From positions 1 through 64,000 of the forward strand of contig NZ_JANAVO010000005.1 in NCBI RefSeq assembly GCF_024213555.1: a DNA stretch of 64,000 nucleotides, in the 5' to 3' direction. This DNA is from Allokutzneria sp. A3M-2-11 16. GTDB lineage: Bacteria > Actinomycetota > Actinomycetes > Mycobacteriales > Pseudonocardiaceae. The notes under the pieces are model-generated. The model was not told the origin of the DNA. It saw only the letters and a program-made list of their open reading frames with translations, and searched no databases. Position numbers and translations under genes: made by a program. Below are positions 8,096 to 16,874 of this stretch, in pieces; position 1 is the first letter of the stretch, and each line of letters starts with the position of its first letter.

Positions 8096-9048
8096 GTGAT
8101 CGTCGGGGCGCTGACGTCGTCGAGCGCGGCGCGGATCGCCCTGGGGAGTTCGAGGTCTTCTGCGGCGAGGCAGCCCGTGAGCTGGCCGGTGTCCTTGGGG
8201 CCGATGACCGGCGCGATCACGCCGGGGCGGTCGCGCACCCACGCCAGGGCCACGCACAGCGGTGACGTGCCCAGCCCGTCCGCGGCCGTCACCACGGCTT
8301 GGACGATGCGCGCGGCGCGCTCGGTGCGGTGGTGCTCGACGTAGCGGGAGAAGTTCTGCGAGGCCGCGCGGGAGTCGGCCGGGGTGCCGTTGCGGTACTT
8401 GCCGGTCAGCACGCCGCGACCGAGCGGGGCCCAGGGGAGCAGGCCGAGGCCGTGGTGCAGGGCGGCGGGGACCACCTCGCGCTCGACCCCGCGCTCCAGC
8501 AGCGAGTACTCGACCTGGGTGGAGATCAGCGGGTGGTGGGCGGGTTTGGCGGCTTGCAGGGTGGCCGCGGTGGCGAGCTGCCAGCCGGAGTAGTTGGAGA
8601 TGCCCACGTAGCGGACCTTGCCGCTGGCGATCGCCGCGTCCAGGGCGGCGAGGGTCTCCTGGATCGGCGTGGAGGCGTCCCACGCGTGCAGCTGCCAGAG
8701 GTCGATGTGGTCGACCTTTAGCCTGGCCAGGGAGCCGTCGAGCGCGGTGAGCAGCGCGCCGCGGGAGGCGCCGCCGCCGAAGGGGCCCTCGGTGCGGCGG
8801 GCGACGGCCTTGGTCGCCAGCACGATGTTCTCGCGGGGGACCACGTCGCCGATCAGTCCACCGAGGACGGTCTCGCTCTCGCCGTCGTTGTAGACGTCCG
8901 CGGTGTCCACGAAGGAACCGCCCGCGTCGACGAACGCGGTCAGCTGGCTGGCGGCCTCCTCGGCCGGGGTGTCCTGGCCCCAGGTCATGGTGCCCAGTCC
9001 CAGTCTGGACACCCGCAGGCCGCTGTGGCCGAGCTGTCGATGCTCCAC
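8071..9048 (-). CDS. aldo/keto reductase
   Basis: A 325-residue NADPH-dependent (beta/alpha)8 reductase. The catalytic tetrad is visible as Asp/Tyr in FVDTADVYNDGESE, Lys in LATKAVAR and His in DLWQLHAWD. The cofactor-binding C-terminus includes APVIGPKDTGQL. Family length is normal. It would reduce a carbonyl substrate that cannot be named. It is convergent with TetR and divergent from the F420-type oxidoreductase. Confidence 0.87.
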   Translation of the reverse strand: MEHRQLGHSGLRVSRLGLGTMTWGQDTPAEEAASQLTAFVDAGGSFVDTADVYNDGESETVLGGLIGDVVPRENIVLATKAVARRTEGPFGGGASRGALLTALDGSLARLKVDHIDLWQLHAWDASTPIQETLAALDAAIASGKVRYVGISNYSGWQLATAATLQAAKPAHHPLISTQVEYSLLERGVEREVVPAALHHGLGLLPWAPLGRGVLTGKYRNGTPADSRAASQNFSRYVEHHRTERAARIVQAVVTAADGLGTSPLCVALAWVRDRPGVIAPVIGPKDTGQLTGCLAAEDLELPRAIRAALDDVSAPTITYPERRMD

Positions 9049-9175
9049 AAGGGGAGCCTAGACAGTGCGCCCGCCGTGGGCGTGGTTATCCCGCGCGCGG
9101 GGCGCGTCTCCCCCTTCAGGTGACGCGGGTCACGTGGACCTTCCCGTCTTGTTACCGGTGAGTAGTGTCACTCCG

Positions 9176-10222
9176 GTGCGACTTGGACTGAACCTGGGCT
9201 ACTGGGGCGCCGGCAACGACGCTGACAACCTCGAACTCGCCAAGGAGGCCGACAAGCTCGGCTACTCCGTGGTGTGGGCCGCGGAGGCGTACGGCTCCGA
9301 CGCGCCGACCGTGCTGTCGTGGGTGGCGGCGCAGACCGAACGCGTCGACGTCGGCAGCGCGGTCATGCAGATTCCCGCGCGCACCCCGGCGATGACGGCG
9401 ATGACCGCGGCCACGCTGGACACCTTGTCGGGCGGGCGGTTCCGGCTCGGCCTCGGCGTGTCCGGGCCGCAGGTCTCGGAGGGCTGGCACGGCGTGCGCT
9501 TCGACAAGCCGCTGGGCCGGACCAGGGAGTACGTCGACGTGGTGCGCTCGGCGCTGCGCCGGGAGCGGCTGACCTACGACGGCGAGCACTACACGCTGCC
9601 GCTGCCGGACGGCCCCGGCAAGGCGGTCAAGCTGACCGTGCACCCGGTGCGCGAGGAGATCCCCGTCTACCTCGCCGCGGTCGGGCCGAGGAACCTGGAA
9701 CTGGCCGGGGAGATCGGCGACGGCTGGCTGGCGATCTTCTTCTCGCCCGAGCACTTCGCCGAGCCCCTGGCGCAGGTGCGCGCCGGGCGGGAGAAGGCGG
9801 GCAAGACGCTGGAGGGCTTCGACGTCGTGCCGACCGTCCCGCTGGTGATCGGCGACGACTGGAAGACCTGCGCCGACAGCGTGCGGGCCTACTCGGCGCT
9901 CTACATCGGCGGCATGGGCTCCAGGAAGAAGAACTTCTACAAGGAGCTGGCCACCCGGATGGGGTACGGCGCCGCGGCACAGGAAATTCAGGAGAAGTTC
10001 CTCGCCAAGGACTACCTCGGCGCGGCCGCCGCTGTTCCCCTTGAGTTCATCGATCAGACCTCGTTGCTCGGACCCCCCGAGCGGGTCGCCGATCGGATGC
10101 AGGCGATGGCCGACGCGGGGGTCACCACCCTGTCCGTCTCCGTGATGTTGCAGGATCACGAGCAGGGCAAGGCGGCTCTGCGTACGGCCGTCGACGCATT
10201 GGAGAAGTCAGGGGTCGCGTAA
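9176..10222 (+). CDS. LLM class F420-dependent oxidoreductase
   Basis: A 348-residue luciferase-like monooxygenase-fold protein beginning RLGLNLGYWGAGNDADN. It has the family segments SAVMQIPARTPAMTAMTAAT, TLSGGRFRLGLGVSGPQVSEG and EIPVYLAAVGPRNLEL. Homologues in mycobacteria and other actinomycetes use coenzyme F420. GTG at 9176 is chosen because a TAGTGT -10 hexamer ends 7 bases upstream, a leaderless arrangement. An upstream in-frame start would add 37 residues without homology. Its TAA is followed directly by the uppP start codon, so the two are coupled. Confidence 0.87.
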   Translation: MRLGLNLGYWGAGNDADNLELAKEADKLGYSVVWAAEAYGSDAPTVLSWVAAQTERVDVGSAVMQIPARTPAMTAMTAATLDTLSGGRFRLGLGVSGPQVSEGWHGVRFDKPLGRTREYVDVVRSALRRERLTYDGEHYTLPLPDGPGKAVKLTVHPVREEIPVYLAAVGPRNLELAGEIGDGWLAIFFSPEHFAEPLAQVRAGREKAGKTLEGFDVVPTVPLVIGDDWKTCADSVRAYSALYIGGMGSRKKNFYKELATRMGYGAAAQEIQEKFLAKDYLGAAAAVPLEFIDQTSLLGPPERVADRMQAMADAGVTTLSVSVMLQDHEQGKAALRTAVDALEKSGVA

Positions 10223-11056
10223 GTGGACTGGGTGCAGGCACTGGTACTGGGCGTTGTTCAAGGACTCACCGAGTTCCTGCCCATCTCGTCCTCCGCCCAT
10301 CTGCGCATCACCTCGGAGCTGTTCTTCGACAGTGACGCCGGGGCCTCGTTCACCGCTGTCACCCAGCTGGGGACCGAGGCCGCGGTGCTCATCTACTTCG
10401 CCAAGGACATCTGGCGGCTGCTGAGCACGTGGTTCCGCGGTTTCACCGACGCGAGCGTCCGGCGCACCGCGGACTACCGGATCGCCTGGTACGTGGTGAT
10501 CGGCACGCTCCCGATCGGCGTGCTCGGCTACCTGTTCAAGGACGAGATCCGCACCTCGGCGCGCAACCTGTGGCTCGTCGCCACCACCCTGATCGTCTTC
10601 GCCGTCCTGCTCGGGCTCGCCGAGCGGTTCGGTCGGCAGCGCCGCACCGTCGAGCAGATGACCATGAAGGACGGCGTGATCATGGGCTGCGCGCAGGCGA
10701 TGGCCCTGGTCCCCGGCGTGTCCAGGTCCGGGGGCACGATCACCGCGGGTCTGGCCATCGGGCTCACCCGCGAGGCCGCGACCCGGTACTCGTTCCTGCT
10801 GGCCATCCCCGCCGTGGTGGCTTCCGGCGTGTTCAGCATCCCCGACGTCTTCGAACGCGGCGGAGCCGGGCTCCAGCCCAGTGTCGCCCAGATGATCGTC
10901 GCCACCGCGATCGCGTTCGCCATCGGCTACGCCACCATCGCGTGGCTGCTGCGCTACGTCGCCAAGCACAGCGTGTACGTCTTCGTCTGGTACCGGATCG
11001 CGCTCGGCCTGTTCCTGTTCGCGATGCTCGGCGCGGGCGCGATCAACGCGGTGTAA
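10223..11056 (+). CDS. uppP: undecaprenyl-diphosphatase UppP (BacA)
   Basis: A 277-residue integral membrane enzyme that removes a phosphate from undecaprenyl diphosphate, recycling the lipid carrier for peptidoglycan and other wall polymers and giving bacitracin tolerance. Both signature loops are present: [13 protein letters not shown] near the N-terminus and PGVSRSGGT near residue 170. About eight membrane segments can be seen. The GTG start touches the stop of the preceding F420-type gene. Function and length match the family closely. Confidence 0.95.
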   Translation: MDWVQALVLGVVQGLTEFLPISSSAHLRITSELFFDSDAGASFTAVTQLGTEAAVLIYFAKDIWRLLSTWFRGFTDASVRRTADYRIAWYVVIGTLPIGVLGYLFKDEIRTSARNLWLVATTLIVFAVLLGLAERFGRQRRTVEQMTMKDGVIMGCAQAMALVPGVSRSGGTITAGLAIGLTREAATRYSFLLAIPAVVASGVFSIPDVFERGGAGLQPSVAQMIVATAIAFAIGYATIAWLLRYVAKHSVYVFVWYRIALGLFLFAMLGAGAINAV

Positions 11057-11114
11057 GGACTCCGTAAGGCGCTAACCAGTGCAAATGCGGCGTTCGTCGC
11101 GCTAGAAATTCCCT

Positions 11115-11729
11115 ATGCGCCAGTTGTTGCGAAAGCGGTGGGTCCAGGCCGGGTTGGCCGTCGGAGTGGTCGTCCTCGTCGTCGGGCTGTGGTTGTTCCA
11201 GCCGTGGCGGCTGTTCACCAGCAGCACCATCGACGAGGCCCTGCCCATGGCACCCGTCGCGTCCGCCCCGCCCACGCCTACGTCCACCACTGCCCCGACG
11301 AGCACTGCGTCGTCTTCAAGCACAGTGCCTTCTCCGAGTACCGCGCCGTCTACGAGCGCCGCGCCACCGTCCCAGCCGAAGCCGACCACGGTCGAGCTGG
11401 CCTCCGGTGCGTTCGTCACCCAGGAGCACAAGACCACCGGCACCGCGAAGGTGCTGACGCTGGCTGACGGCAACCGGGTGTTGCGTTTGGAGGGACTGGC
11501 CACATCGGACGGTCCCGACCTGCACGTGTGGCTCACCGATGCCACCGCTGGCGGGTCCTGGGGCAAGTACGACGACGGCCGCTCCGTGAAGCTCGGCGCC
11601 CTCAAGGCCACCCACGGCAACCAGAACTACGCCATCCCGGCCAAGGCCGAGCTGGGCGGGCTGCGCAGCGTCGTCATCTGGTGCGACCGGTTCAACGTGG
11701 CCTTCGGCTCCGCGCCGCTGTCTCTCTAG
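11115..11729 (+). CDS. membrane-anchored DM13 domain protein
   Basis: 204 residues. A single N-terminal membrane segment (GLAVGVVVLVVGLWLFQPW) is followed by a Pro/Ser/Thr-rich linker (about 50-90) and a C-terminal DM13 domain with GPDLHVWLTD, GNQNYAIP and VVIWCDRFNVAFGSA. DM13 has been proposed to be a redox domain with a conserved Cys, here in IWCDRF. The domain should lie outside the membrane. It ends where the next small gene begins (TAGTG). Confidence 0.83.
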   Translation: MRQLLRKRWVQAGLAVGVVVLVVGLWLFQPWRLFTSSTIDEALPMAPVASAPPTPTSTTAPTSTASSSSTVPSPSTAPSTSAAPPSQPKPTTVELASGAFVTQEHKTTGTAKVLTLADGNRVLRLEGLATSDGPDLHVWLTDATAGGSWGKYDDGRSVKLGALKATHGNQNYAIPAKAELGGLRSVVIWCDRFNVAFGSAPLSL

Positions 11730-12004
11730 TGTCAGAATGGCTTGTGACCGAACAGATTCACCCCGACCGCGTCCGTCACGCGCTGCGCTCGGTGCGCGCC
11801 GCCGCCTACTCCGTCGAGGTCACCTCGGCGGGCACGACGCTCGCCCTGGTGATGTCCGCGAGTCCGGCGGGGCGGCGCAACGCGGCGGAGAAGATCGTCG
11901 GCTTGCTCGACGCCGCCGGGCTGCGCCTGGCCACCGATGATCCCGTGGGGGAGTTGACCAACGAGCGGCACGGCTTCCTGGTTGCCAGCGTGGGATCGGC
12001 TTGA
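11729..12004 (+). CDS. small hypothetical protein ended by a repeat element
   Basis: A 91-residue protein (86 if the GTG at 11744 is used) reading VTEQIHPDRVRHALRSVRAA then AAEKIVGLLDAAGLRLATDD. No family is recognised, but coding character is good and it overlaps the DM13 stop. Its TGA (12002-12004) lies inside the left 106-bp palindromic element, which starts at 11998. The last residues may therefore be supplied by that insertion rather than by the original gene. Confidence 0.6.
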   Translation: MSEWLVTEQIHPDRVRHALRSVRAAAYSVEVTSAGTTLALVMSASPAGRRNAAEKIVGLLDAAGLRLATDDPVGELTNERHGFLVASVGSA

Positions 12005-12103
12005 CCTGGGGCCCCTCGCGCGTGCCGAGGGCCTGCCGGACGGGCACGGGAGGAACCCGGCCCTCGCGCGCGAGCGTATGGCACGCGCACCCCAGGTAAA
12101 GCC
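11998..12103. repeat. 106-bp palindromic element, left copy
   Basis: It starts GGCTTGACCTGGGG and ends CCCCAGGTAAAGCC, so its two ends are near-perfect inverted repeats. The whole 106-bp unit recurs inverted at 12622-12727 with high identity. It shares the block CGAGCGTATGGCACGCGC with that copy. Confidence 0.88.
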
Positions 12104-12144
12104 TCCGTTCAGTTGCGCCCCTTAGCTTCCAGACCGGGGTGTCC

Positions 12145-12157
12145 GTCCACTGTGGAC
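12145..12157. repeat. iterated palindrome GTCCACTGTGGAC
   Basis: A perfect 13-bp dyad with a single central base, between the left element and the HNH remnant. The same core (TCCACTGTGGA or TCCACAGTGGA) recurs at 31731, 44360, 50238, 56559 and, with one mismatch, elsewhere. Confidence 0.65.
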
Positions 12158-12166
12158 GTCCCAGCG

Positions 12167-12610
12167 TTATAGCACCAATGGGCAGTCCACCCTGATGTTC
12201 CGCAACGGCACTTGATCAGGGTCGATCCACTTCGGCGGGATGAAGCTCGGTATCCCGTGCTCGAAGATGATCACCCAGTCTTGTGCGTGGATCACGTGAT
12301 GGTGGTACACGCACAGCAGGACGAGGTTGTCGAGATTGGTCGGTCCTCCGTCGATCCAATGCACCACATGGTGAGCTTCCGTCCATGCCGGGGGCCGATC
12401 ACATCCGGGGAAGGCGCATCCCTTGTCCCGCACCGCGAGTGCTCGTCGTTGGCCGCCAGCTGCGCGGCGAGTAGATCCTTGATTGCTTTGGTATCCAACA
12501 TGATCACACCTCCCTTCGAGGGATACGCCCATTATATCGGGTTCTCTGAGGGGCACAAATCCGTTGTGCCACAAGGAAAAACCCAGGCGCCACCCCGCCG
12601 CAGGCCGCAC
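12167..12610 (-). pseudogene. remnant of a 13E12/DUF222-type HNH endonuclease
   Basis: Only the C-terminal HNH part of the usual 400-500-residue DUF222-HNH protein is present. The family block starts near RRALAVRDKGCAFPGCDR and goes on through AHHVVHWIDGGPTNLDNLVL and HHHVIH to FIPPKWIDPDQ. The N-terminal DUF222 region is missing, and the first ~50 residues of the open frame look non-native. A nearby frame begins MLDTKAIKDLLAAQLAAND, hinting at a frameshifted upstream piece. The 147-codon frame is flanked by inverted copies of a 106-bp element, suggesting a rearranged mobile remnant. The HNH residues look intact, so a small active nuclease cannot be ruled out. Confidence 0.75.
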
Positions 12611-12621
12611 ACGAAACAGTC

Positions 12622-12727
12622 GGCTTTACCTGGGGAGCGCGTGCCATACGCTCGTCGCGAGGGCCGGGGTTTCATCCCGTGCCCCCGTGAGGCCCAAGGG
12701 CACGCGCAAGGGGCCCCAGGTCAAGCC
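12622..12727. repeat. 106-bp palindromic element, right copy
   Basis: An inverted copy of the element at 11998-12103 with identical length. It runs from GGCTTTACCTGGGG to GGTCAAGCC. Together they bracket 518 bp containing the HNH remnant. Confidence 0.88.
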
Positions 12728-12737
12728 GACCCCCAGG

Positions 12738-12821
12738 CTGGAAGCCCAGCGCCCCACGCTGGAAGTTCAGCCGACTCCACTGGAAGTCCAGCCACGCAAG
12801 CTGGAAGCCCAGCCCCGCTAG
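12738..12821. repeat. 21-bp tandem repeat, four units
   Basis: Units start at 12738, 12759, 12780 and 12801, exactly 21 bases apart. Each starts with CTGGAAG followed by two variable bases and CAG, then a 9-base spacer; the last unit is shorter. Being a multiple of three, it would encode a heptad such as LEAQRPT if translated, but no credible gene spans it. It lies between the right 106-bp element and the GH5 promoter. Confidence 0.8.
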
Positions 12822-12924
12822 AAGTCGCAAGCCGCACAACCGAAACAGTTCGATCGTCGCCTTGCGTTCGGCGCACGGTGAAAAGGGTTGATTCACCCAC
12901 GCTCGAAGGATTCGATCCGCGCCC

Positions 12925-14043
12925 ATGCTGAAACCCCTGCACGCACTACTCGTGGGCCTGATGCTCGCGGGAACCCTCGCTCCGCCGGTCCAGGCGGACG
13001 AGCGCAACGACGCGGTCCGGGTCACCGGGACGAAGTGGCTCCGTGGCGGACAACCGTTCTTCCCGCACGGCTTCAACATGGTGGCACTGGCGACGCCGCG
13101 GAAGTGCATCGACGAAGGCAAAGCACCGGGCTGGGCGAAGCGCGCGCACGACACCTTCGCACAGCACGGCGACGCGGAACTTGCTGCGGCCAAAGGTAAC
13201 TGGAGCGCTGACACGTTGCGATTCCAGGTCAGCCAGGTGGCGTTGGACCCGGAACATCCTTACTACGCGGATGGTTCCTACCTGACGTGGGTGAAGGCGG
13301 GTGTGGCCAAGGCGCGTGCGGCTGGGTTCACGGTGGTCCTGTCGATGCAGGATCAGGTGGCGACGTGCGGGGACGTGAACTTCATGCCGTCGCAGCGGAC
13401 GATCCGGTCCTGGAAGACGCTCGCCCCGAACTTCACGGGTGATCACGGGGTGTTGTTCGAGCTGTTCAACGAGCCGCGCAACGATACGTCGGAGGCGGGC
13501 TGGAAGCAGTGGCGCGACGGTGACGGCGCCGCAGTGGTCGGGCACCAGCAGCTCGTGGACACGGTGCGCGGGCTCGGCGCGCGGAATGTCTTGCTGGTCA
13601 ACGGGGCGGCGTTGGCTGAGCGGTTCGAGGGGATGTGGCCGCACCGGCTGAACGACCCGGTGGGGCAGCTGGCGTATGCGACGCATCCGTACTACTGGCA
13701 CTTCGCGGCGAACAACACCGTTGAGCGCAATCGAGTGCGCTGGGAGGAGCGGTTCGCGTACGTCCTCGACCGTGGCGCGCCGATGATCGTCACGGAGTGG
13801 AACGCGCACCACGACGCGTGCCGGGCCGGGATGCCGGGCATGGTGGAGCCGTTCCTGAGCTATCTGCGGGAGCGCGGGATTCCGTTGCTCACCCACGCTT
13901 TCGATGTCGAGGGCACGATGGTGAAGGGGATGCACCCGAACTGGGAACCGACCACTTTGGACGGTTCGCGCTGTGTGAACAACGAGCCGGTGCGCGGGCC
14001 GGACGCGGGCGGCAACGTTCGCGATCGCTTCCGGACCTGGTGA
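12925..14043 (+). CDS. secreted glycoside hydrolase family 5 protein
   Basis: 372 residues with a Sec signal peptide (hydrophobic HALLVGLMLAGTLAPPVQA, cleavage likely after residue 24). The mature part is a GH5 (beta/alpha)8 barrel. The acid/base Glu is in LFELFNEPRND and the nucleophile Glu in MIVTEWNAHHD. HPYYWHF is also typical. It should cut a beta-linked glycan (cellulose- or mannan-like) outside the cell. It starts a same-strand run with a beta-propeller protein (3-base gap) and a PHP protein, so the three are probably one operon. Confidence 0.88.
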   Translation: MLKPLHALLVGLMLAGTLAPPVQADERNDAVRVTGTKWLRGGQPFFPHGFNMVALATPRKCIDEGKAPGWAKRAHDTFAQHGDAELAAAKGNWSADTLRFQVSQVALDPEHPYYADGSYLTWVKAGVAKARAAGFTVVLSMQDQVATCGDVNFMPSQRTIRSWKTLAPNFTGDHGVLFELFNEPRNDTSEAGWKQWRDGDGAAVVGHQQLVDTVRGLGARNVLLVNGAALAERFEGMWPHRLNDPVGQLAYATHPYYWHFAANNTVERNRVRWEERFAYVLDRGAPMIVTEWNAHHDACRAGMPGMVEPFLSYLRERGIPLLTHAFDVEGTMVKGMHPNWEPTTLDGSRCVNNEPVRGPDAGGNVRDRFRTW

Positions 14044-14046
14044 GGG

Positions 14047-15051
14047 GTGACCGTGGCGCGAATCGGTAGGCGCACCCTCATGAAGCTGTCGGCGGTGGCT
14101 TTGCTGATGAGGGAAGAGGGAGTCACCAAGCTCCAGCCGGTGATGAACAACGACACGTTCCCGGAGCAGACCGGCGAGACCTACCACGGCGCGAACCTGC
14201 ACGAGGCGAGCGGGATCGTGGCCAGCCACCAGCATCCCGGGGTGTTCTGGATCATCAGGGACGGCATCGGCAATCCCGATCCAGTGCGCATCGGCTACCG
14301 CCGGACCGTCCTCGCGGTGCGGTTCGACCAGGGCTCCGGGAAGCTCGTTCGCTGGCCCGAAGCGGTTGCGCAGACCTCGTGCGACGGCTACGTGAAGTAC
14401 GTCTACCTCAAGCGCTCCGACGGCACCGCCGTGCCCAACATCGACATCGAGGACGTGGCGCTCGACCCGGCGAAGAAGTGCTTGTGGCTGGGCAATATCG
14501 GCAACAACCCGCACCAGGACAAACCGGGGGAGTTGTTCCGCTTCCCCGAGCCCGACCCGTTGCGGGACAACGAAGTCCGCGCTGATCTGGCTTATCGCTA
14601 CTCGGCATCGGGGATCAACTCCGAGTCACTGTTCCTTGTGGACGGTGTGCCGCACCTGGTGGTGAAGACCGCGCCAAGCGGCTCGACGTTGCGGCAGGGA
14701 CAGGTGTTGAAGCTCCCGGTTCCCGCCGATCCGGGCGCCGTCGTGGACGCGGTCCCGCTCTCCGTTCTCCAACCGCCCAACGGGATTCCGGAGCGCAACT
14801 ACAAGCCGACCGGCGCGGATCTGCGTGACGGAAAGCTGTTGGTGGCAATGGCGAACGGTTGGCTCCGCTACGAAGCCGACTCCGCGTTGCACGGGGGCGC
14901 GCTGGTGGAGGCGTTGGCCTCCGCTCCGCCGAAGGTGCACCGCTACTGGGAACCCGATCATTCCCTCGTCGCCACCGAAGCCATCGCGTGGACACATCCG
15001 CCGCTGGCGGACTCGTTCCTGTCGTTGTCGGAGACCGGGCAGTTCCGGTGA
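14047..15051 (+). CDS. hypothetical beta-propeller-like protein
   Basis: 334 residues of no named family. Recurrent segments such as LHEASGIVASHQHPGVFWII, NIDIEDVALDPAKKCLWLGN and SESLFLVDGVPHLVVKT look like propeller blades. This resembles actinobacterial proteins with an EDIA...GDIGDN pattern. The N-terminus RIGRRTLMKLSAVALLM could be a poor Tat-like or membrane-targeting sequence, but no clear cleavage site is seen. It lies 3 bases after the GH5 stop and 17 bases before the PHP start, pointing to a shared function. Confidence 0.65.
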   Translation: MTVARIGRRTLMKLSAVALLMREEGVTKLQPVMNNDTFPEQTGETYHGANLHEASGIVASHQHPGVFWIIRDGIGNPDPVRIGYRRTVLAVRFDQGSGKLVRWPEAVAQTSCDGYVKYVYLKRSDGTAVPNIDIEDVALDPAKKCLWLGNIGNNPHQDKPGELFRFPEPDPLRDNEVRADLAYRYSASGINSESLFLVDGVPHLVVKTAPSGSTLRQGQVLKLPVPADPGAVVDAVPLSVLQPPNGIPERNYKPTGADLRDGKLLVAMANGWLRYEADSALHGGALVEALASAPPKVHRYWEPDHSLVATEAIAWTHPPLADSFLSLSETGQFR

Positions 15052-15068
15052 GTCGAGGAGGGAGTGCG

Positions 15069-16847
15069 GTGAGCCCCATCAGCAGGAGGGCGATGCTGCT
15101 CGCCGCGATCGGCAGCGCCGGTCTCCCGTTGAGCGCGAAAGCCGCTGTGGCCAACAGCAATGGCGCGCTGTCGCCGGTGACGATGGCGATGCACCTGCAT
15201 GCCTCGTTCAGCGAAGGCGTCGGGAGCATGGCCGGCCACCTCGACCAGGCGACGAAGCTCGGCGTGGACGTGGTGTGGTGGACCGACCACGACTTCCGCC
15301 TCATGGCGCACGGCTACCGCACCGCGGTCGGCTTCGAGGGCATGGAGGAAACCCAGGACGGCCGCTGGTGGCGGTGGGCCGAAGCCAAGGAGGGCACGCT
15401 CAGCGAAGCGTCCGGCCGCTTCGTCACCGAGCCGCGCTCACCCGACGAACCGGGCAAGGCGCTGGCGCTGAACGCGGTGGGCGACGGCACCCTCTGGTAC
15501 ACGGCATCGGCGTGGAACAGCACGTACAACACCTCGCTCGCGGACACCACGCTCAGCCTGGACGTGCTGGCCCAGGAGGTGGGGCCGGACGCGCAGCTGG
15601 TGCTGGAGGTCCTCGGGTCGCACCACCCGGCGACGGGCGGGCGTCCGGCGGGGCAGTACCGCGTCGAGTACCGCATCGGGGGCGTGAACAAGCTCCAGCG
15701 CTCGGCGAACGGACTGGTCGGAACCGTGCGGATGCCGATACCCAAGGGCGAGTGGACGCGCCTGACGTTCGCTCCGGTGCAGGACATCGCCGCGCTGTGG
15801 CCGGATCTGAACGCGGGCGACAACTCGCTGTTCCGGTTGCGGATCGGCGTGCGCTCGGCGAACAGCACACCGGCGGCGTTCGTGGTGGACCGCCTGCGCA
15901 TCGGCCGAGCCCGGCGCGCGGGTGGCGACGCGCTCGCGCTGCGCCAGGAGATCATGGACCGCAACGCCGAGCGCTTCCCGGACGTGGTCCAGCGGTCGGC
16001 GTTGGAGGTCTCGCTGACCCGGCACCTCAACTGGTTCGGCGAGAACGTCGTGCTGCCGGACTACAGCGGCAAACCTCCGGTGAAGGACCCCTCGGAGGCG
16101 CTGGCGAAGCAGATGGTCGCGTTCATCCACTCCCACGGCGGGCTGGCCAGCTACAACCACCCGCTCGAAGGCGAGCTGAACACGCCGCAGAAGCTCGCCG
16201 CGGCGTTGATCACCAGCGGCAGGCTCGGCGGAGTCGACATCGTGGAGATCGGCTGCGGGATGGCGCTGCCGAAGCTGCTGCACGTGCTGGACGTGTCCGC
16301 GCGCAACGCGCTGTTCTTCACCGGGACGGGGGTCTCCGACGACCACGTCGGCAAGGACTGGGTGAACCAGAAGACCAACTGGATCACCGGCGTCTGGGCG
16401 GGCTCGTCGGGCACCGCGGACCTGCTCGGCGCGCTGCGGGGCGGGCGGGCGTGGTTCACCGACCCGCGGCGCTGGCGCGGCTCGCTGGAGGCCACGGTCA
16501 ACGGGGCGAGCGCGATGGGCGGGGTGCTGCTGAGCTCCGCGAAGAAGGTGCCGCTGACGATCACCGTGACCGATGCGCCCGCCGACGGCACGATCGAGCT
16601 GGTCAGCGGTGTCGTCGACTACGCGGGCACCGGGCAGCTCGATCCGGCGACGACCAGCCGGAGCGTACGGGTGGCCGAGCTGACCGGCGGGCGGTGGAAC
16701 CTCGACGTCGAGCCGGGCCGGGGCAGCTTCGTGCGCGCGGTGATGCGCGACGGCTCGGGCGAGGTCGCCGGGGTCGGCAACCCGACGTGGCTGTTGCCCG
16801 AGCCACCTGCGGGGGGAGTGCCGCGAGAGCGCGTGCTGCTCGGGTAG
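15069..16847 (+). CDS. Tat-exported PHP-domain phosphoesterase-like protein
   Basis: 592 residues. It begins SRRAMLLAAIGSAGLPLSAKA, a twin-arginine signal with an AKA cleavage site. PHP metal-binding motifs follow in order: MHLHASFSEG, WWTDHDFR, then after a long insert FIHSHGGLASYNHP, VDIVEIGCG and SDDH. The insert (about 110-300) looks like a carbohydrate-binding beta-sandwich (LVLEVLGSHHP, FRLRIGVRSANS). PHP enzymes are metal-dependent phosphoesterases; the substrate outside the cell is unknown. A GAGGAGGGAG site precedes the GTG start. It is the last gene of the GH5 trio. Confidence 0.8.
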   Translation: MSPISRRAMLLAAIGSAGLPLSAKAAVANSNGALSPVTMAMHLHASFSEGVGSMAGHLDQATKLGVDVVWWTDHDFRLMAHGYRTAVGFEGMEETQDGRWWRWAEAKEGTLSEASGRFVTEPRSPDEPGKALALNAVGDGTLWYTASAWNSTYNTSLADTTLSLDVLAQEVGPDAQLVLEVLGSHHPATGGRPAGQYRVEYRIGGVNKLQRSANGLVGTVRMPIPKGEWTRLTFAPVQDIAALWPDLNAGDNSLFRLRIGVRSANSTPAAFVVDRLRIGRARRAGGDALALRQEIMDRNAERFPDVVQRSALEVSLTRHLNWFGENVVLPDYSGKPPVKDPSEALAKQMVAFIHSHGGLASYNHPLEGELNTPQKLAAALITSGRLGGVDIVEIGCGMALPKLLHVLDVSARNALFFTGTGVSDDHVGKDWVNQKTNWITGVWAGSSGTADLLGALRGGRAWFTDPRRWRGSLEATVNGASAMGGVLLSSAKKVPLTITVTDAPADGTIELVSGVVDYAGTGQLDPATTSRSVRVAELTGGRWNLDVEPGRGSFVRAVMRDGSGEVAGVGNPTWLLPEPPAGGVPRERVLLG

Positions 16848-16874
16848 CGCGCGGCGTGTCTTAGGCTGATCGGC

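Noticed and set aside
12167-12610. Homing endonuclease or intron
   Set aside because: The sequence matches the C-terminal HNH of 13E12/DUF222 proteins and no split host gene or intron structure is seen.
12564-12821. A possible small gene with heptad repeats (LEAQRPT-like)
   Set aside because: It runs through the 106-bp palindrome and the 21-bp tandem repeats; no ribosome site or family likeness. Recorded as a repeat instead.
11998-12827. CRISPR array
   Set aside because: The 21-bp tandem units have 9-base invariant-length spacers and there are no cas genes; the 106-bp units are only two and inverted.
12946-14514. A 522-codon minus-strand frame opposite GH5
   Set aside because: No motif. 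It crosses two well-supported plus genes.
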